Source: Rhynchonema sp. JSB1_4
Lineage: Eukaryota > Nematoda > Chromadorea > Monhysterida > Xyalidae
Assembly (NCBI GenBank): GCA_030248065.1
Contig: JASAMV010008599.1
Coordinates: 1-64,000, forward strand
Direction of reading: 5' to 3'
Length of the DNA: 64,000 nt
Shown: positions 36,937 to 49,279 of the stretch, piece after piece
How the letters are laid out: each line of letters begins with the position of its first letter
Position numbering within the stretch: position 1 is the stretch's first letter
Position numbers and translations under genes: made by a program
The notes under the pieces: generated by a model
The model's input: only the letters and a program-made list of their open reading frames with translations
The model's database searches: none
Told to the model about the DNA's origin: nothing

Positions 36937-39900
36937 TTATTCAAAGTGGCGCTCAGCGGAACAAAGGCTTTTCACCAGCAAATCAAGTTGCATATGATGA
37001 TGTAAGCCCTTGCGGAATTCGGTAGAGTTGTTGAAGAACAGACTGTTGGTTTGGTACTGTGTGGTGTATCCCCTTCAGAAAAAAGTAACAAATTTTCTCT
37101 TGCGAAGCAGCGTATCCGCGCTGTCTGGTGTGGTCGTGATTTGGACATGCAAATTTTTGGGGTGAGGCGTTCGTGTATGGCAGGTTTTTTTATGGCGGTT
37201 TCTTGACTACGGTGCCTTCAACACTGCCAGCATATATGTATGTATAGGTACTGGAGCCTACCGCTGAAAAAATTCAGCGTTAAACCAGGTGATAGGAAAC
37301 AAATGCGCCGGCAAAACATGCGCATCAGCAATAAAGCTAAACGTCTAAGTTTCGGCCAAAAATCTCAATGAAATTTTATTCGACCGACGAACCCAGTGGT
37401 TTGGTTAGATCTACAGTATATGTACACGTTCAAAAATGAAGACAGAGCGCAGTGCTGCGTGTTGGCAGGGAAAATGGCATGGAAACTAAAAAGCGCGAAT
37501 CTCTTTTAATAACGTGTAACAATAACTAGACAACCACTAGACATTGCACAATAACCTAACAAAGCAATAACTCTGAGCAATATCAGAATGGAGGCCACTG
37601 GAACAAACAGGGAACATTATCAACACGTATAATACAAGATACTGTGCACACAATAGCTGGAATCCACAAAACAAAGTCCAGCTCACTGCCACGCCCAAAA
37701 TCAAAGTTAGGTGTACATATAATGACTGAAACTTCCACAAGTTCAAAATCAAGTTCTACGTCAAACACGGAGTAGTTCAAACTCAGAATGTTTCGGGCTC
37801 ACGCTGGCTCATGCAGTGCACGCGGTTTACCAAACAAAAGGTCGCCTGTGACGCGTTGCGGTGCATAATTGGATGTTTTTCTCGCAACAATACTATTTTT
37901 GTAGCTCAAGGATGTAACTCAAGCGTGCTGGAAGTCAATTTCCGAGTTTTATGAATTTTTGTGTAGAGGCAAAGGATTACGAGGCGACCATCAACGGCGG
38001 TGCAAAAAATTAACTGCGGTCAGTGATCGCAATCGCAAAGTTATTCTAATACAACCGGTCAGAAATTATTAAAACTTAGAAATACTGTTCTAAAACGCTT
38101 GAATTAGAGCCTCAAAATAGTTGTAGATACTTTACCGACATCAGAAAATAATGCAGCTCTAGAAATAAAATAAAATCCCTATTTCACCATTTCAGATCTG
38201 TCTCACAGTGTATATTCGAATGCATAAATACGGTGACAGAAAACATACAACACAGCAGACTCCAATAATTTGAATAAACAGCAGAAAGTGAATCAACCAT
38301 ATCGATTTTTGTCCCGTGATACCGTTGCGTAAAATTTCCAGAGATGGTCAACGTTGATTTTTCGTACCATTGATTTATTTTGTGGTTTCTTCTTTGTGAC
38401 TCATTTGATATCTGAAAAAAGTAATGAGTGAGTGAACAATAATTGACAAGATGCTCTTCTTCAACGTCTTTCCATTACATACTGCTTGATTTACACTCGC
38501 CATTTGATTTTCATGTTTCAATTTTGAACAAGATAACTCTCTAAGCAATTATTCCTTATCTTTGCTTCAGTTGTTCTGTCCAGTCTGTTCAAGCTTTTCG
38601 AGTATACCCCATGTTTGCGACAACTGCGACCACAAAAAGATTGACTAGAGGCACAGAAAACCTTAAGTGTATTATACATAGGTTAGAACCGTTTTCGCTT
38701 TCGTGAATGAATTTTATTGGCCCAAGCTGACACTGGCATAAAGAAGCAATTTTGCCACGAGGCCCATTTGCCGTCAACGACGAGTAACTGGAATTCCAGT
38801 AGGTCACGCAAGCAACAAGTGTGTCAAGGTGACTGTGACCTCAGTAAGGTCGAACAGAACAACCTGGTGTTTGGTAAACCGGGCGAACTGCCTGGTTGGA
38901 GTAACCCCGCTCCGTTTCATCCACATGCGAGTAATGAAATATCGAGAAGTGCAGCCACTGACCTCCTCAGTCAGTTTTTAACCACGGCACCAGCTCAGAA
39001 AAAAAGACACGAACAAGTACTGCTTCACTTCAACCAATGGCACAACGGTGTATGTATGTACAGCATGTATGTACTTGGCCATTTGTCAGTGAGTCGGTGC
39101 GCCATCAGGCCGCAAAAACGAGAACACGATCGGGGCGGTGGGTGATCATCCCCATTTCCCTCACGTGAGTGCACCGCGTGTCGACAGGAAAGCAGCCAAC
39201 TAACAGTGACGATGCGTGTTCTCTTATACACAGCGACATTGGAGCAGTCGTTGAACAAGTACGAAAAACGAGTGCAACAACATTGCAAAACAGCTGCCGT
39301 CGGATGATTTCAGCAGAGTTTTACAGTGCCGCGCCAGCAACTGAAAACCAACGCGCGTGTAACTGGCTGTCGACAGTTGGAGACTAAATGAAACAAACGC
39401 GTCCCGACACAACGGGTAACAACGTGAGAACCACATGTATCCACCACCATACATACGTACCGTTCAGCATGTCTGCCTTCGGCTAACGTAAAGTGAGCCG
39501 AAATTTCTCTTCACTTTTTTAGATGGCTCGGGTTCCTGTCCCTTGTGCACGCAGTTGTCATTCGGTCATCGTATGTCCCACGCAGAGCTGTTCCGGAATG
39601 ATGACGTTAGCCTTTGCCATGTACCTGCTCCCACACAGTGCCGCTGTTAATTTCGTCTTTATAGTCTACCATCATCAACCGAGCTTTCATGACGAAAGCA
39701 ACCGAAGGCAGCCGTTGACTTTATTTGCGACCGGATTGAACCAGGGTGGTAGATAGTGGCACGCAGCAAACCATCATTAGCGGTCGGCTACTGTATAAGC
39801 ATCAGCATCAACAAGCCAGAAAAACAGCAATTCGGGCTTAGCCGACCTATAGCTAAAGACTAAAGTGGCTGCACGGCTGGTTATGTTATGCAACTGACGA

Positions 39901-40459
39901 ACAACCTCTAATGCCACACTGGTGGTTGTGTGTCTTACAGCACAACACAGCTGTAGGTTCAGCGCTGCCCCCAAAGTTGAAGTACAGTACAACAAAAGCA
40001 GCAGTAACAGCCAGCAAGCACCAGGATGATCTTCTTGGCTTAGCTGTTCATCGAATCCACGGGGAGGCAGAGTCACAGTGCTGCATAGAGGTGTTGTCTG
40101 TGGTTGTTATAAAGTCAACTAGGTACCGCACACAGATGCCTTGCGTTTGTTGGCTGCTTCCAGTGGCATTTCACAAACATTCAAAACATTCACATTTTGT
40201 TCGGAACATTGTCCCACTCGTTTCGCTCACTGACCATCGCAAGTGCCTTCATTCGTACATTATGACGACAGCCATTTACTACCTGGGCGATAAGTGACAA
40301 AATACAATAAACTAAGCCCTCGCATTTGCCCTCAATCGGATAGAAAAAAGGACGCGAAACAGCATTCTACTCATTCCTTCAGGACGGCCAGTTCCCACTC
40401 GAGTATATTGAAATCCCGACCAAGTGCAACAACAATCGGAATAATCGTGTTTCATCAAC
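36937..40459. other. Intergenic region between ZFR and the repeat-protein gene
   Basis: The two genes diverge here. I find no exon with a recognisable family and no clear RNA gene. The longest open frame (38717-39145, +) has no supporting features. The region should hold both promoters. Confidence 0.4.
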
Positions 40460-43400
40460 ATGAGCGCAGCGCGTCCACCGAGCCCGGAATCGGAGATCCC
40501 GAAAATCGGTGAGTTTCCTTGCGTGGCTCAGTCATTCAATTCATCAATTCGACCCATTCGTCAATCAATAGTGAATAACAAGTGCACAAGCACGCAAACA
40601 TACTGGAGGACATTTACAGGGTTTGCGGACATTGAGCGCACTGAATCCTCGCCAGTGGACGATGCTCGATTGGAGAAGGCGACGGAGATGGCTGCCCCCG
40701 AATCCGGACGCATTTCACCTGATTTGGATCTGCCATTCAAGGCCAAGGAACTCATCAAAGGTGCGTGCATTGCATAACAAAGCAAAGTTAGTGCAGGTTC
40801 ACTAAATATCACTGACTGCAGATTCGAAGAGCCAACCGGTGCGGGACGTGCACGAACGAACCGAATCGAGTCCGGTGGAGACTGACCGCGACTGCGAGGC
40901 CGACGCGACATATGCGCTGTATCTGGCAACGTTACCCAAAATCTCGGCGATCATGGCAGAAAAACGAAAGCAATCGCTCAAACCACAACGACCACCGGCC
41001 AGTTACGACGCGTACTTGGCTATGTTGCCTCGAACGCCACAAAGCGAGGACCCGGCGGCCGCGGCCAAAGCACAACCGTTGGAGCAATTGGCATCGTATG
41101 ATGCATACCTGGCCTGCATGCCCCATTTCCTGAATCCCGATGTGGCGAAGCCTGTCGTCGCTGAGCAAGAGCCGCAGCCGCTCAGCTATGATTCATACGT
41201 CAAACTGCTGCCAAAGTTACAAGCAGCGAAATCGATTGAAGCTGAGGCGACCGCCCATTGGTTGTATCAAGGCTACATGGCGACCATGCCGTCCTTAATT
41301 CCGAGCAAGCGACCACCAACACCGGAGTCCGAAATACCCACAAGTCCGTTTCACACGCATTGAACTTACAAGTAACAAAAATGCAATATTTACTGTATGT
41401 ACCATTTACTCCCTCAGGCATTGAGCGCACTGAATCCAGTCCAGTTGAAGACCGTACTATGGATCCAGTCAAAGATCCCCAGGCACCTTTACCACCACGT
41501 GCACCCAGTCCAGAATCTGAAATGCCAGAGCAGCTGGGTAAGTTGGCATTTCACGGGTTTTCCGGTATTGCTTGGGAACGCACTTTGTGTGACACTACTG
41601 AAGTGCACACATACAGAATAAAGTCTCAGCTACGCACTTACACAGCGTAGCTTGTGCATCAAAAGGCACGTCAACCAGCAGATTTAGCGCGGCGCGGTTT
41701 AGTTCATCAGTCAAAGTTTTGTTGATTTGTTTGTAGGTAAGATGAATCGCGACCCTCACGATCGCACAGAGTCATCACCGATCGACCAAGAAGTGGCCAA
41801 TGTGCTGGAATCAAAATCGGATGCCAAATTTGAAATGGATCGCATATCGCCCGACTTGGAGTTACCTTTCAAAGCGATCGATCCTATCAAAGGTCAGAGA
41901 ACGACGTGCAAAGGTCACTCAGTTAAAGTGAAACATTCTGTTTACCTCTCATCTACTGCTTTTGCCGAATTACATAAAAATCACCCCTTTTGATTTTGCA
42001 AACGAATTCTTTCGAGTAATCAATATTTTCTTTGCTTTAACAAGCCCAACAAGCAAAATACCCGGATTCCTTTTCACTAATTGCTCACATTATCCAAGCA
42101 CAGAAGCTTTAAGCCAATGATACCAGTTCCTACCCTACAGAGACGGACCCCGATTGCGATGCCGGACGAACGCAGTCGAGTCCGATTGACCAAGCCCCAA
42201 CAGCCCAAACGGCATACAATCTGTATTTAGCGACGTTGCCTAAATTCAAGAAAAACCAGCCAGTACAATACGATCGTCTTGTCACCTACGATTCGTATCT
42301 GAAGATGATCCCCAGCTTCAAAACACTCGCAAGGGCCGATCTGGAGAACCAGGAAGCCGCAGCGTTACCAGCAGCCAATTCATACGAAGCGTATCTGGCC
42401 TGTATCCCGCATTTCATGTCCCAAAGCGAGTATAGTGCAGCGAGTGCTCCCACACCCGATCGACCGCTGGCCTATGATGCGTACTTGAAAATGATGCCAA
42501 GCTTCCGACCGGTATCCCCATTGCAACCAAGTGATGAAAACAAACAAGAACGACCACAGGCGTCCTACGATTCGTATTTGTCCGTGATTCCCCGATTTAT
42601 GGGTCAAGCGCAAGCCACACCACTTGGACCACACTTGCCGCGCGTCAAATCCTACGAACAGTACTTGATGACCATACCAACATTTGGTGGTCGTACACCG
42701 TCACCTGATTCAGAAATGGCTAACATCAGTAAGAAACCCTGCATTTTTATGTTTATCCAACCTGAGCTCATCGCTTTTCGTTTAACATTCCCAAATTCTA
42801 TTTTCACTCACAGTCTTCTAAAATGGCAGACTAAAATGACCTTCAACGAAACAGTTGATCCCAACTTTCAGAAGCAAGCGCGCCTGAAGGAGCAATCGGA
42901 CAGTCGAGCTCCAGTCCAATCGATCAAGCACCAATCGACCGAATTCAGGCCTATTCATCGTATCTGGCGACTGTATCAACCAGACCAGGTAGAGCTGGAC
43001 ATTTCCAGGGGAAAACTAGTGAACACGGAATCGTTTGTTGGTCGCACAATGCTTTTTTTGGTCTCAGCTACATCAGGCGGGCCGCTGCCAATCATCAGCG
43101 GGGTGACGAAGGATAGCAAACTGTTGGTCGCCGGAATGGAAGGCAGTAGTGCTCCAGGTATGTACACATGATGCTGAATGCGAGCCCATACAACCAACGT
43201 AATAGCGCATACGAATTGTTGTCCACAATAGAGTTTGTGAAATAAACTATGATGACGATCCGATCCAATGATCAACTTCTTCAGGCAAGATGGCTGATGG
43301 CGCACACAGCGTGACGAAGGATGGGCAAATGCTCATCTCAGGTGTTCAAGAGGCAGCGACTGTCGGCGTAGCTGTCGGTGGCGGTGCAGCTGCAGCTGCT

Positions 43401-46400
43401 GCTCTGAGCGGTACATGCGCCAACACAACAGCAACAGTGACAGATGACCGAGAAATCGTCGGCGGTATCACTAAATCCGGTGACGCCTTAATCGCTGGCA
43501 TTGAACGTCCACCATCAACGCCGACCAGCGGCAGCACGATTGTTGCCGGAGTGACACGAGACAATGTGGCTATTGTCGGTGCTATGGCAAAGGTTAGTTG
43601 ATGACAAGTTTCATCCAGATAAGGGTGATTGAAGACAATATACTCCTGTCATCGTTTCGTACTTTCCAGAAAGAGCCAAAGCAAGCAGCTGACGACGCCT
43701 ACAATATGTATTTGGCGACGTTGCCGAAATTCAAGGAATTGGTTACCGTGGCGCCAGCTGCTGCAGCGGTCGCGTCAAAAGAGCCGCCGTCATATTCGGC
43801 CTACTTGGCGATGCTACCGAAATTCAAGGGCGACGACGCGCAACAGCAGGCTCCCACAGCAGAGACCGTGGCCACCGTCGAGCGTCTGGCATCCTACGAT
43901 ACCTACGTATCGCTGTTGCCACACTTCACCGCAGCAGCCAAAGTCCCAGCCGATAAACCGGCTGAGAATCAACCCATCAGCTACGACTCGTACTTGCAGT
44001 TGTTGCCTTCGTTCAAGTCAGATGCACCTGCGGCTGCACCACCCGCACCGCCCCAAGAAGCAACGAATCTCTATCAATCGTACTTGGCATGTCTTCCGGC
44101 ATTCTCTAAGCCGACAGCTGCACCGCCAAAAACGGTAGGTGGACAAACAATCACAATACACCGAATCCTAGATCATGTGCTGTATGAATTGATTTCCCAA
44201 CACTTTTTTGTGCTCATCTGCAGACATCGTCACCATCGACTGCACCCAAGTCCACAGAAGAAGTCTACAACATGTACCTGGCCACCCTTCCTAAATTCAA
44301 AGAAATGGCTGCCAACACTCCAGCGGCTACCCAAGCACCGACCGAGCCACCGTCATACCAAGCCTATTTGTCGATGCTGCCTTCGTTCAAGACACAGGAT
44401 CCGAAGCTGCAGACACAGGAGAGTGTCGAGGCTGTAGAACGGCTGGCGTCCTATGACACGTATATGTCGCTCTTGCCGCATTTCACTGCCACAGCAAAAG
44501 CACCAGCAGAGAACCCGGGGGCCGCCGTCCAACCGATCAGTTACGATTCGTACTTACAGTTGCTGCCATCGTTCAAGTCAGATGCACCAGCTAAGGCATC
44601 CGCTGCACCGCCACCAGAGGATGCAAGCGCGTATCTGTCATACATGGCCACTCTGCCAGCCGTGCCAAAAGCAGCCACAACAACCGCAGCTGTAAGTTTT
44701 GAACTGTTATGTTTGTGATGTACACAAATTGGTTTTACACACAGAAAGGAACACAATGTCGCTGCCACTTTAGGCTTCGTCGGCACCAGCGCCACCGCCT
44801 GAACAATCCTACAGCATGTACTTGGCAACGTTGCCCCACTTCAAAGCAGCGACTACCCAAATGGGACCCAGTGCACCGCAGTCGCAAGAGCCGCCAACGT
44901 ACGCGGCCTACCTGTCCATGTTGCCGACATTCAAGTCGAACGACCCAAAACAACAGCAGACAGCCGAAGCCATCGAGGAAGCTGAGCGCATGGCTTCCTA
45001 CGACACCTACATGTCGTTGTTGCCCCACTTCTCTGTGGCTGCCAAGACACCGGCCCACGCCGCCAGCGCTGCCGCTGAGCCAATCAGCTACGACTCGTAT
45101 CTGCAGTTGCTGCCATCATTCAAGTCAGGCGCCGCAGCTGCACCAGCCGAACCCCCACCAGAGGCGGCCAACTTGTACGCCGCATACCTGGCAACGCTCC
45201 CACAAACGCCCAAGTCGAAATCTGCGCGGACCCCGACCGATGACCGCGAGATTGTGAGTGCCGTCACTCATGACGGACATGCTCTGATCGGAGCAATCAC
45301 CCGTCCGCCACCGACACCAACAAGCGCTAACGAAGTGATCGGTTGCGTCACACGCGACAACGTGCCTGTCATTGATGCGTTGACTGGTGCACTTAGCATG
45401 CACGCAGGTATCCAGTCGTCGAAACCGACTCCAGGTGGCAAGCAGACCAGTCAAACCACTGGCGGCGGAGCGACTCCCCCAACTGGCATCCCATCAGCTC
45501 CATCACCATCCAGTCCTTCCAAGCCTGGCTTTATACAAACAAAGGGCACAGCGGCAGCCAAAGGAGTCATACAACGGACCAGTGGATCACAGGAACAAGA
45601 GCCACCAAAGACGCCACCCATACTTACCACCACCAACATGATATCGTTGGAAAATCATGCCCCATCTGCATCCGAGCTAAAGGTGCCCGACATCCCAACA
45701 CCAACCAACACGCCAGAGCGAGTGTTAGAAGTGAGTTTTCCAGAGTTGCAGCATTTTAATTAGTGACATTATATCCATAACGCAAAACCTAAAACTTCTT
45801 CTAGGACTTCGACGATACCGAAGGTCGGCAAAAGCGTCAACAACAGCTTATCGATGCCGCAGCTGAAAAGGCACGTATGCTTGTCGAAGAAGGCAAAAGC
45901 GACGCGGCAGCCATCATTGCGGGTGGGAGAAATCAGAGCGAAAAACCAGTGCCGAAGACGACGATCATGATGGTTGGAAATACCAAAGAATCGGCTGCAA
46001 ATGCCGATCAGTCATCCAACAGCACACTGGATGATGCCAAAAAGTACGCAGCAGGTATTGGTGCAGCTGGCGTGGCTGCAGGTGCAGGTCTGCTCGCTGG
46101 CGCAAAGGCGATGTCAGAAGATGCCAGTCAATCAGCGCAAAACAAAGCAGACGATGTCAAGAAAGGCGCTGCGAATCTGGCAGAAGATGCGAAGCAATCA
46201 GCTGCTAACACCTACCAAGCGATCAGCAACAAAGCAGAAGAAGCAAGGCAGTTCGGTGATGGTCTGTTTGGCAGTGCAAAGGAAGCAGCTGCCGACGCCG
46301 GCCACACAGTCAAAAACCAAGCAGAAGCAACACACAAGCAAATTAAAGAAGCAATCGGCGACACGAGTAAGTCCGTTACAATCAAAGCCGAAGATTCCAA

Positions 46401-47079
46401 GAAATTCTTCGGTGGTGGCTTACTAAGCAGCACCAAGGGAGCATTGAGCGATGCCAGCCAAACGGTTGAATACCACACAGAAGAGACAAAGAAAATGGGC
46501 AACGGCGCGCTCACCGATGCGAGTGCTACGGTGAAAAGCACCAAAGATCAGGCGAAACAACTGGGCACTGAGCTGCTGAACGAAGGTAAACAGTCCAAGG
46601 ATACTGTAGTGGCACAAGGCAAACGTGCCGTCGAAACGGTCAACCTGACCTTTGAACGCACGACCGGTGCTGCGCAGGACGAAGCCAAGAAACAAGTCGA
46701 GTCCGTCAATCTTCAGTTCGAAAAAGTCAACACACCGAAAACAGACGAGCCAAGCAAACCCGAAGAGATCGCCATGCAACCGCAGTCGCATGGCTGGGAG
46801 TCACCGGGCACCACGACCACGACAGTCAAGTTATCAGCCGGCGCCACGCACAACAACGGGTTGCCACCGTTCCCGGTCGACGAGGTTGTGGTCGACACTG
46901 ATCGATTCGGATCACAAGAGAATCGTCAATCGCGCACTTGGCCACGTCACGGCCGCATCGAGCCACCACCGGAGGACAGTCAGCGACGTGCCGCCAGCGA
47001 AGGACGAGAAGTGGTGCCAAAAATCAGCAACTTCAAGCGGCTCCGAGATCGCATTCGTCAATTTTGTACGATTTTGTGA
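40460..47079 (+). CDS. Unrecognised large repeat protein with LEA-like tail and CaaX box
   Basis: I do not recognise this family. ATG at 40460 (MSAARPPSPESEIPK). Exons with matching phases: 40460-40508, 40620-40759, 40822-41341, 41419-41538, 41736-41893, 42140-42731, 42872-42988, 43077-43157, 43285-43592, 43671-44135, 44223-44691, 44775-45730 and 45806-47079, about 1,750 residues. The protein has 27 copies of an 11-12-residue motif, consensus (S/A)Y-x-x-Y-L-x-x-L-P-x-F (for example SYDSYLQLLPSF). It also has five RTESSP(V/I)(D/E) linkers, SPESEIP and SPDL-LPFK motifs, and about six V-T-x-D-x-x-x-(L/I)-(I/V) units. The last exon is Ala/Lys/Asp/Gln-rich and amphipathic (SAQNKADDVKKGAANLAEDA), like group 3 LEA proteins. 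It ends FKRLRDRIRQFCTIL-stop, a polybasic stretch plus CaaX box; X=Leu predicts geranylgeranylation. No signal peptide or transmembrane segment is seen. AATAAA follows at 47125. Confidence 0.85.
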
Positions 47080-47124
47080 AATGCCTTGTTCTGCATTGTA
47101 AGTTATTTCTGCTTTGTTATCTAT

Positions 47125-47130
47125 AATAAA
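47125..47130 (+). promoter_or_regulatory. Polyadenylation signal AATAAA
   Basis: AATAAA lies 46 bp after the stop codon of the repeat-protein gene, in an A/T-rich context. Confidence 0.6.
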
Positions 47131-47889
47131 TGCACAACTTTTGTTTGCTCTCCTATAAGCTGGGCTAGACGTAGAATAGCGATTGAAGCATCGAATTTTT
47201 GTGCCATTATTATGAACATAACAAGGTGCAAGTCAGATCTGAGTTAACCGACGTAGCGCATACCACATTGTATCAATAGAAGTGTAGATAAAGGTCTGTT
47301 CATTAAACATTTTCTTTCTTACTTCTAACTTTTCTTTATGGTCCTTTTCTGTGTGAACCTGTCCAAGTTCGAATCGAACTAAAGCTAGTTAATCCTGTAC
47401 TGAATCTTACTGGTGCTAAAATTATACAGTGTGGTGCTACAATGCGTGCGATTACTGAGAAAAATAATTCTTTTCTGCGCCCAACGTTTGGTAAAATTCT
47501 GAATTCACAATATTATAGTCTTGAATTTGACTTGTTACAGGTTTATAGTTTTGTATTTGATCTGTTCAGCTGTGTAGTTTTCGAACAATGAGTGCTTCTG
47601 TTATTCAAATTGAGTGTGAAAAAGCAAGACTAATGAAATTCTGTTGCACAAGTGATTTTGATGATAATCTACTGAAGGAAACAAAGCGAGGTTTCATGCA
47701 ATTTGTGACCTAATAACGAACCCCAAAACGTTACGCATGTCTTCGAAACCGGACACACCGTTGCACTGTGGGTAAAAAATTCACCACACCGAGGCAGTGC
47801 ATGGAACTAGTTTTGGTTATTATTAAGCTTGATTTTTGAAAACGAGTTGTCAAACTAGGCACAGCCAAACTCAATAAACAACTTTCGAC
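47131..47889. other. Convergent intergenic region, repeat protein/MPC2
   Basis: A/T-rich, with no recognisable exon or element. It lies between two gene 3' ends. Confidence 0.45.
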
Positions 47890-49013
47890 TTACTGCAGCG
47901 CCCGAGCAAGTTGTATGTAGCCGCACAGGCCGACGAAGCAATTGACACTGCACAAATAGTAGTTCTTCGGCACAATCACCAGGCAATAACGCGCCCAGAT
48001 GGTGCCTGAAAGGCAAAGGAGGAGATCTTAGCAGTGGAAAACAACCACTTTCATGATGTATTATAGCACAGCAAACTGTACCGGTGGCTGCCAACGCGGT
48101 CGATTGTGACACGCTCAGCTTATCGGCCGGACGCATCATGTCGGCGATGCCAGCAATCACCAGACTCTGCAACACGGAATGAAGCGCTCAGCTGATGCAA
48201 TAATGTAACAGCAGTGAGTTTTGCTCGTTTCGTATAATAGATACGTATTTTAGACTTCAATGATTTCAATTCATAAATTTGACACTATTTGTCGGTACAA
48301 TGCAACGCTTTGATATTTAACCATATCCAAGGACCGTTCTTTATCACCGTTTGACCTTTTCTGCTGCATATTTGGTTCCAACTGATATATTGCACATGTT
48401 GAAAAGGCGCCTGTATATCTGTGATACACTGCAAAAAAATGTTGCCTTCTATCAGTTGAAGAATTTGGTACTGTGTGTGACTACATGGTAACTAAAGTTT
48501 TTTATGTCTATCCCAAAGCCAGCTATGTATGTCTACCTTGTACGGACATCAACCAAAGTGTTAATTTCAGTGCTAAAATGGCCACTTTATGGTCCAAAAT
48601 GGTCAAATTTTCTCATAGTTTTACCAGCGTGCAAAAAATTACCCTTTTAAGACCTATTTTAGCATAATTTCACCTATTTTTACAATCCTAATTTGGACTT
48701 CTGGACCAATACCCCCGAAATCGGTGTACCCGGCCAGCTACCTGTCTGCCGAGCTAGACCCCTTCTGCTATTGATAATCTATGTATGTCTACCACCCGGA
48801 CCAACTGCATCACTGGTCCCGCTCCGGCCTCAGAAAAGAGATATAACAAACCCATTTGATTGTCGGTGCCCAAAAGAAGACGGTTTTCGGTCCGGCAGCA
48901 TGTTCCCAAGCGGGATGCAATCTGGCGGGCAGCCATGGCAGCACTAGCTTGTCGGCTGTGCGACAAAGTGACCGATACAATGCCGTTGTCATGCCTGCAT
49001 TTGGACCAAACAT
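47890..49013 (-). CDS. MPC2: Mitochondrial pyruvate carrier subunit 2
   Basis: The protein forms the MPC1/MPC2 heterodimer of the inner mitochondrial membrane that imports pyruvate. Three exons: 49013-48852 (MFGPNAGMTTALYRSL...GPKTVFFWAPTIKW), 48166-48082 (IADMMRPADKLSVSQSTALAATG) and 48005-47890 (IWARYCLVIVPKNYYLCSVN...), stop TAA. The product is about 121 residues, the usual MPC2 length. The HPAWEHAAGPKTVFFWAP and RPADKLSVSQS blocks are diagnostic of MPC2 rather than MPC1. Phases join cleanly. The 685-bp first intron holds a degraded CAGTGATG MITE. Confidence 0.96.
48540..48815. repeat. Degraded CAGTGATG MITE in MPC2 intron 1
   Basis: TTGGACTTCTGGACCAATACCCCC and the CCAACTGCATCACTG end match 281-652. 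The left end is missing. TATGTATGTCTACC replaces the usual GCTAGCTAGCTTTC subterminal repeat. Confidence 0.7.
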
Positions 49014-49279
49014 TCATGAGGAAACATTTTCTGACATAAAGACAACTAAATGGCGCGTAAGCACCGCGTGGGTTGAAAAGCTGCTGCCCATGGTGATTTA
49101 AAAGAACGATTGAACCTCACAAGTTGCTACCGACTTTTATTCTGTGACTGACAATCAACAAAACAAAACAAGATATAACGCAACACAGGTGTTGATAACG
49201 AAACAGTAAGATGCGTATGGAATGTGTACAAGAAACACAATTCAACAGCGCAGGGAAGAATGCGTTTCAAAGACACAAA

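Noticed and set aside
38717..39145. 142-residue open frame on the plus strand
   Set aside because: No recognisable domain, no splice context and no compositional coding signal beyond being open.
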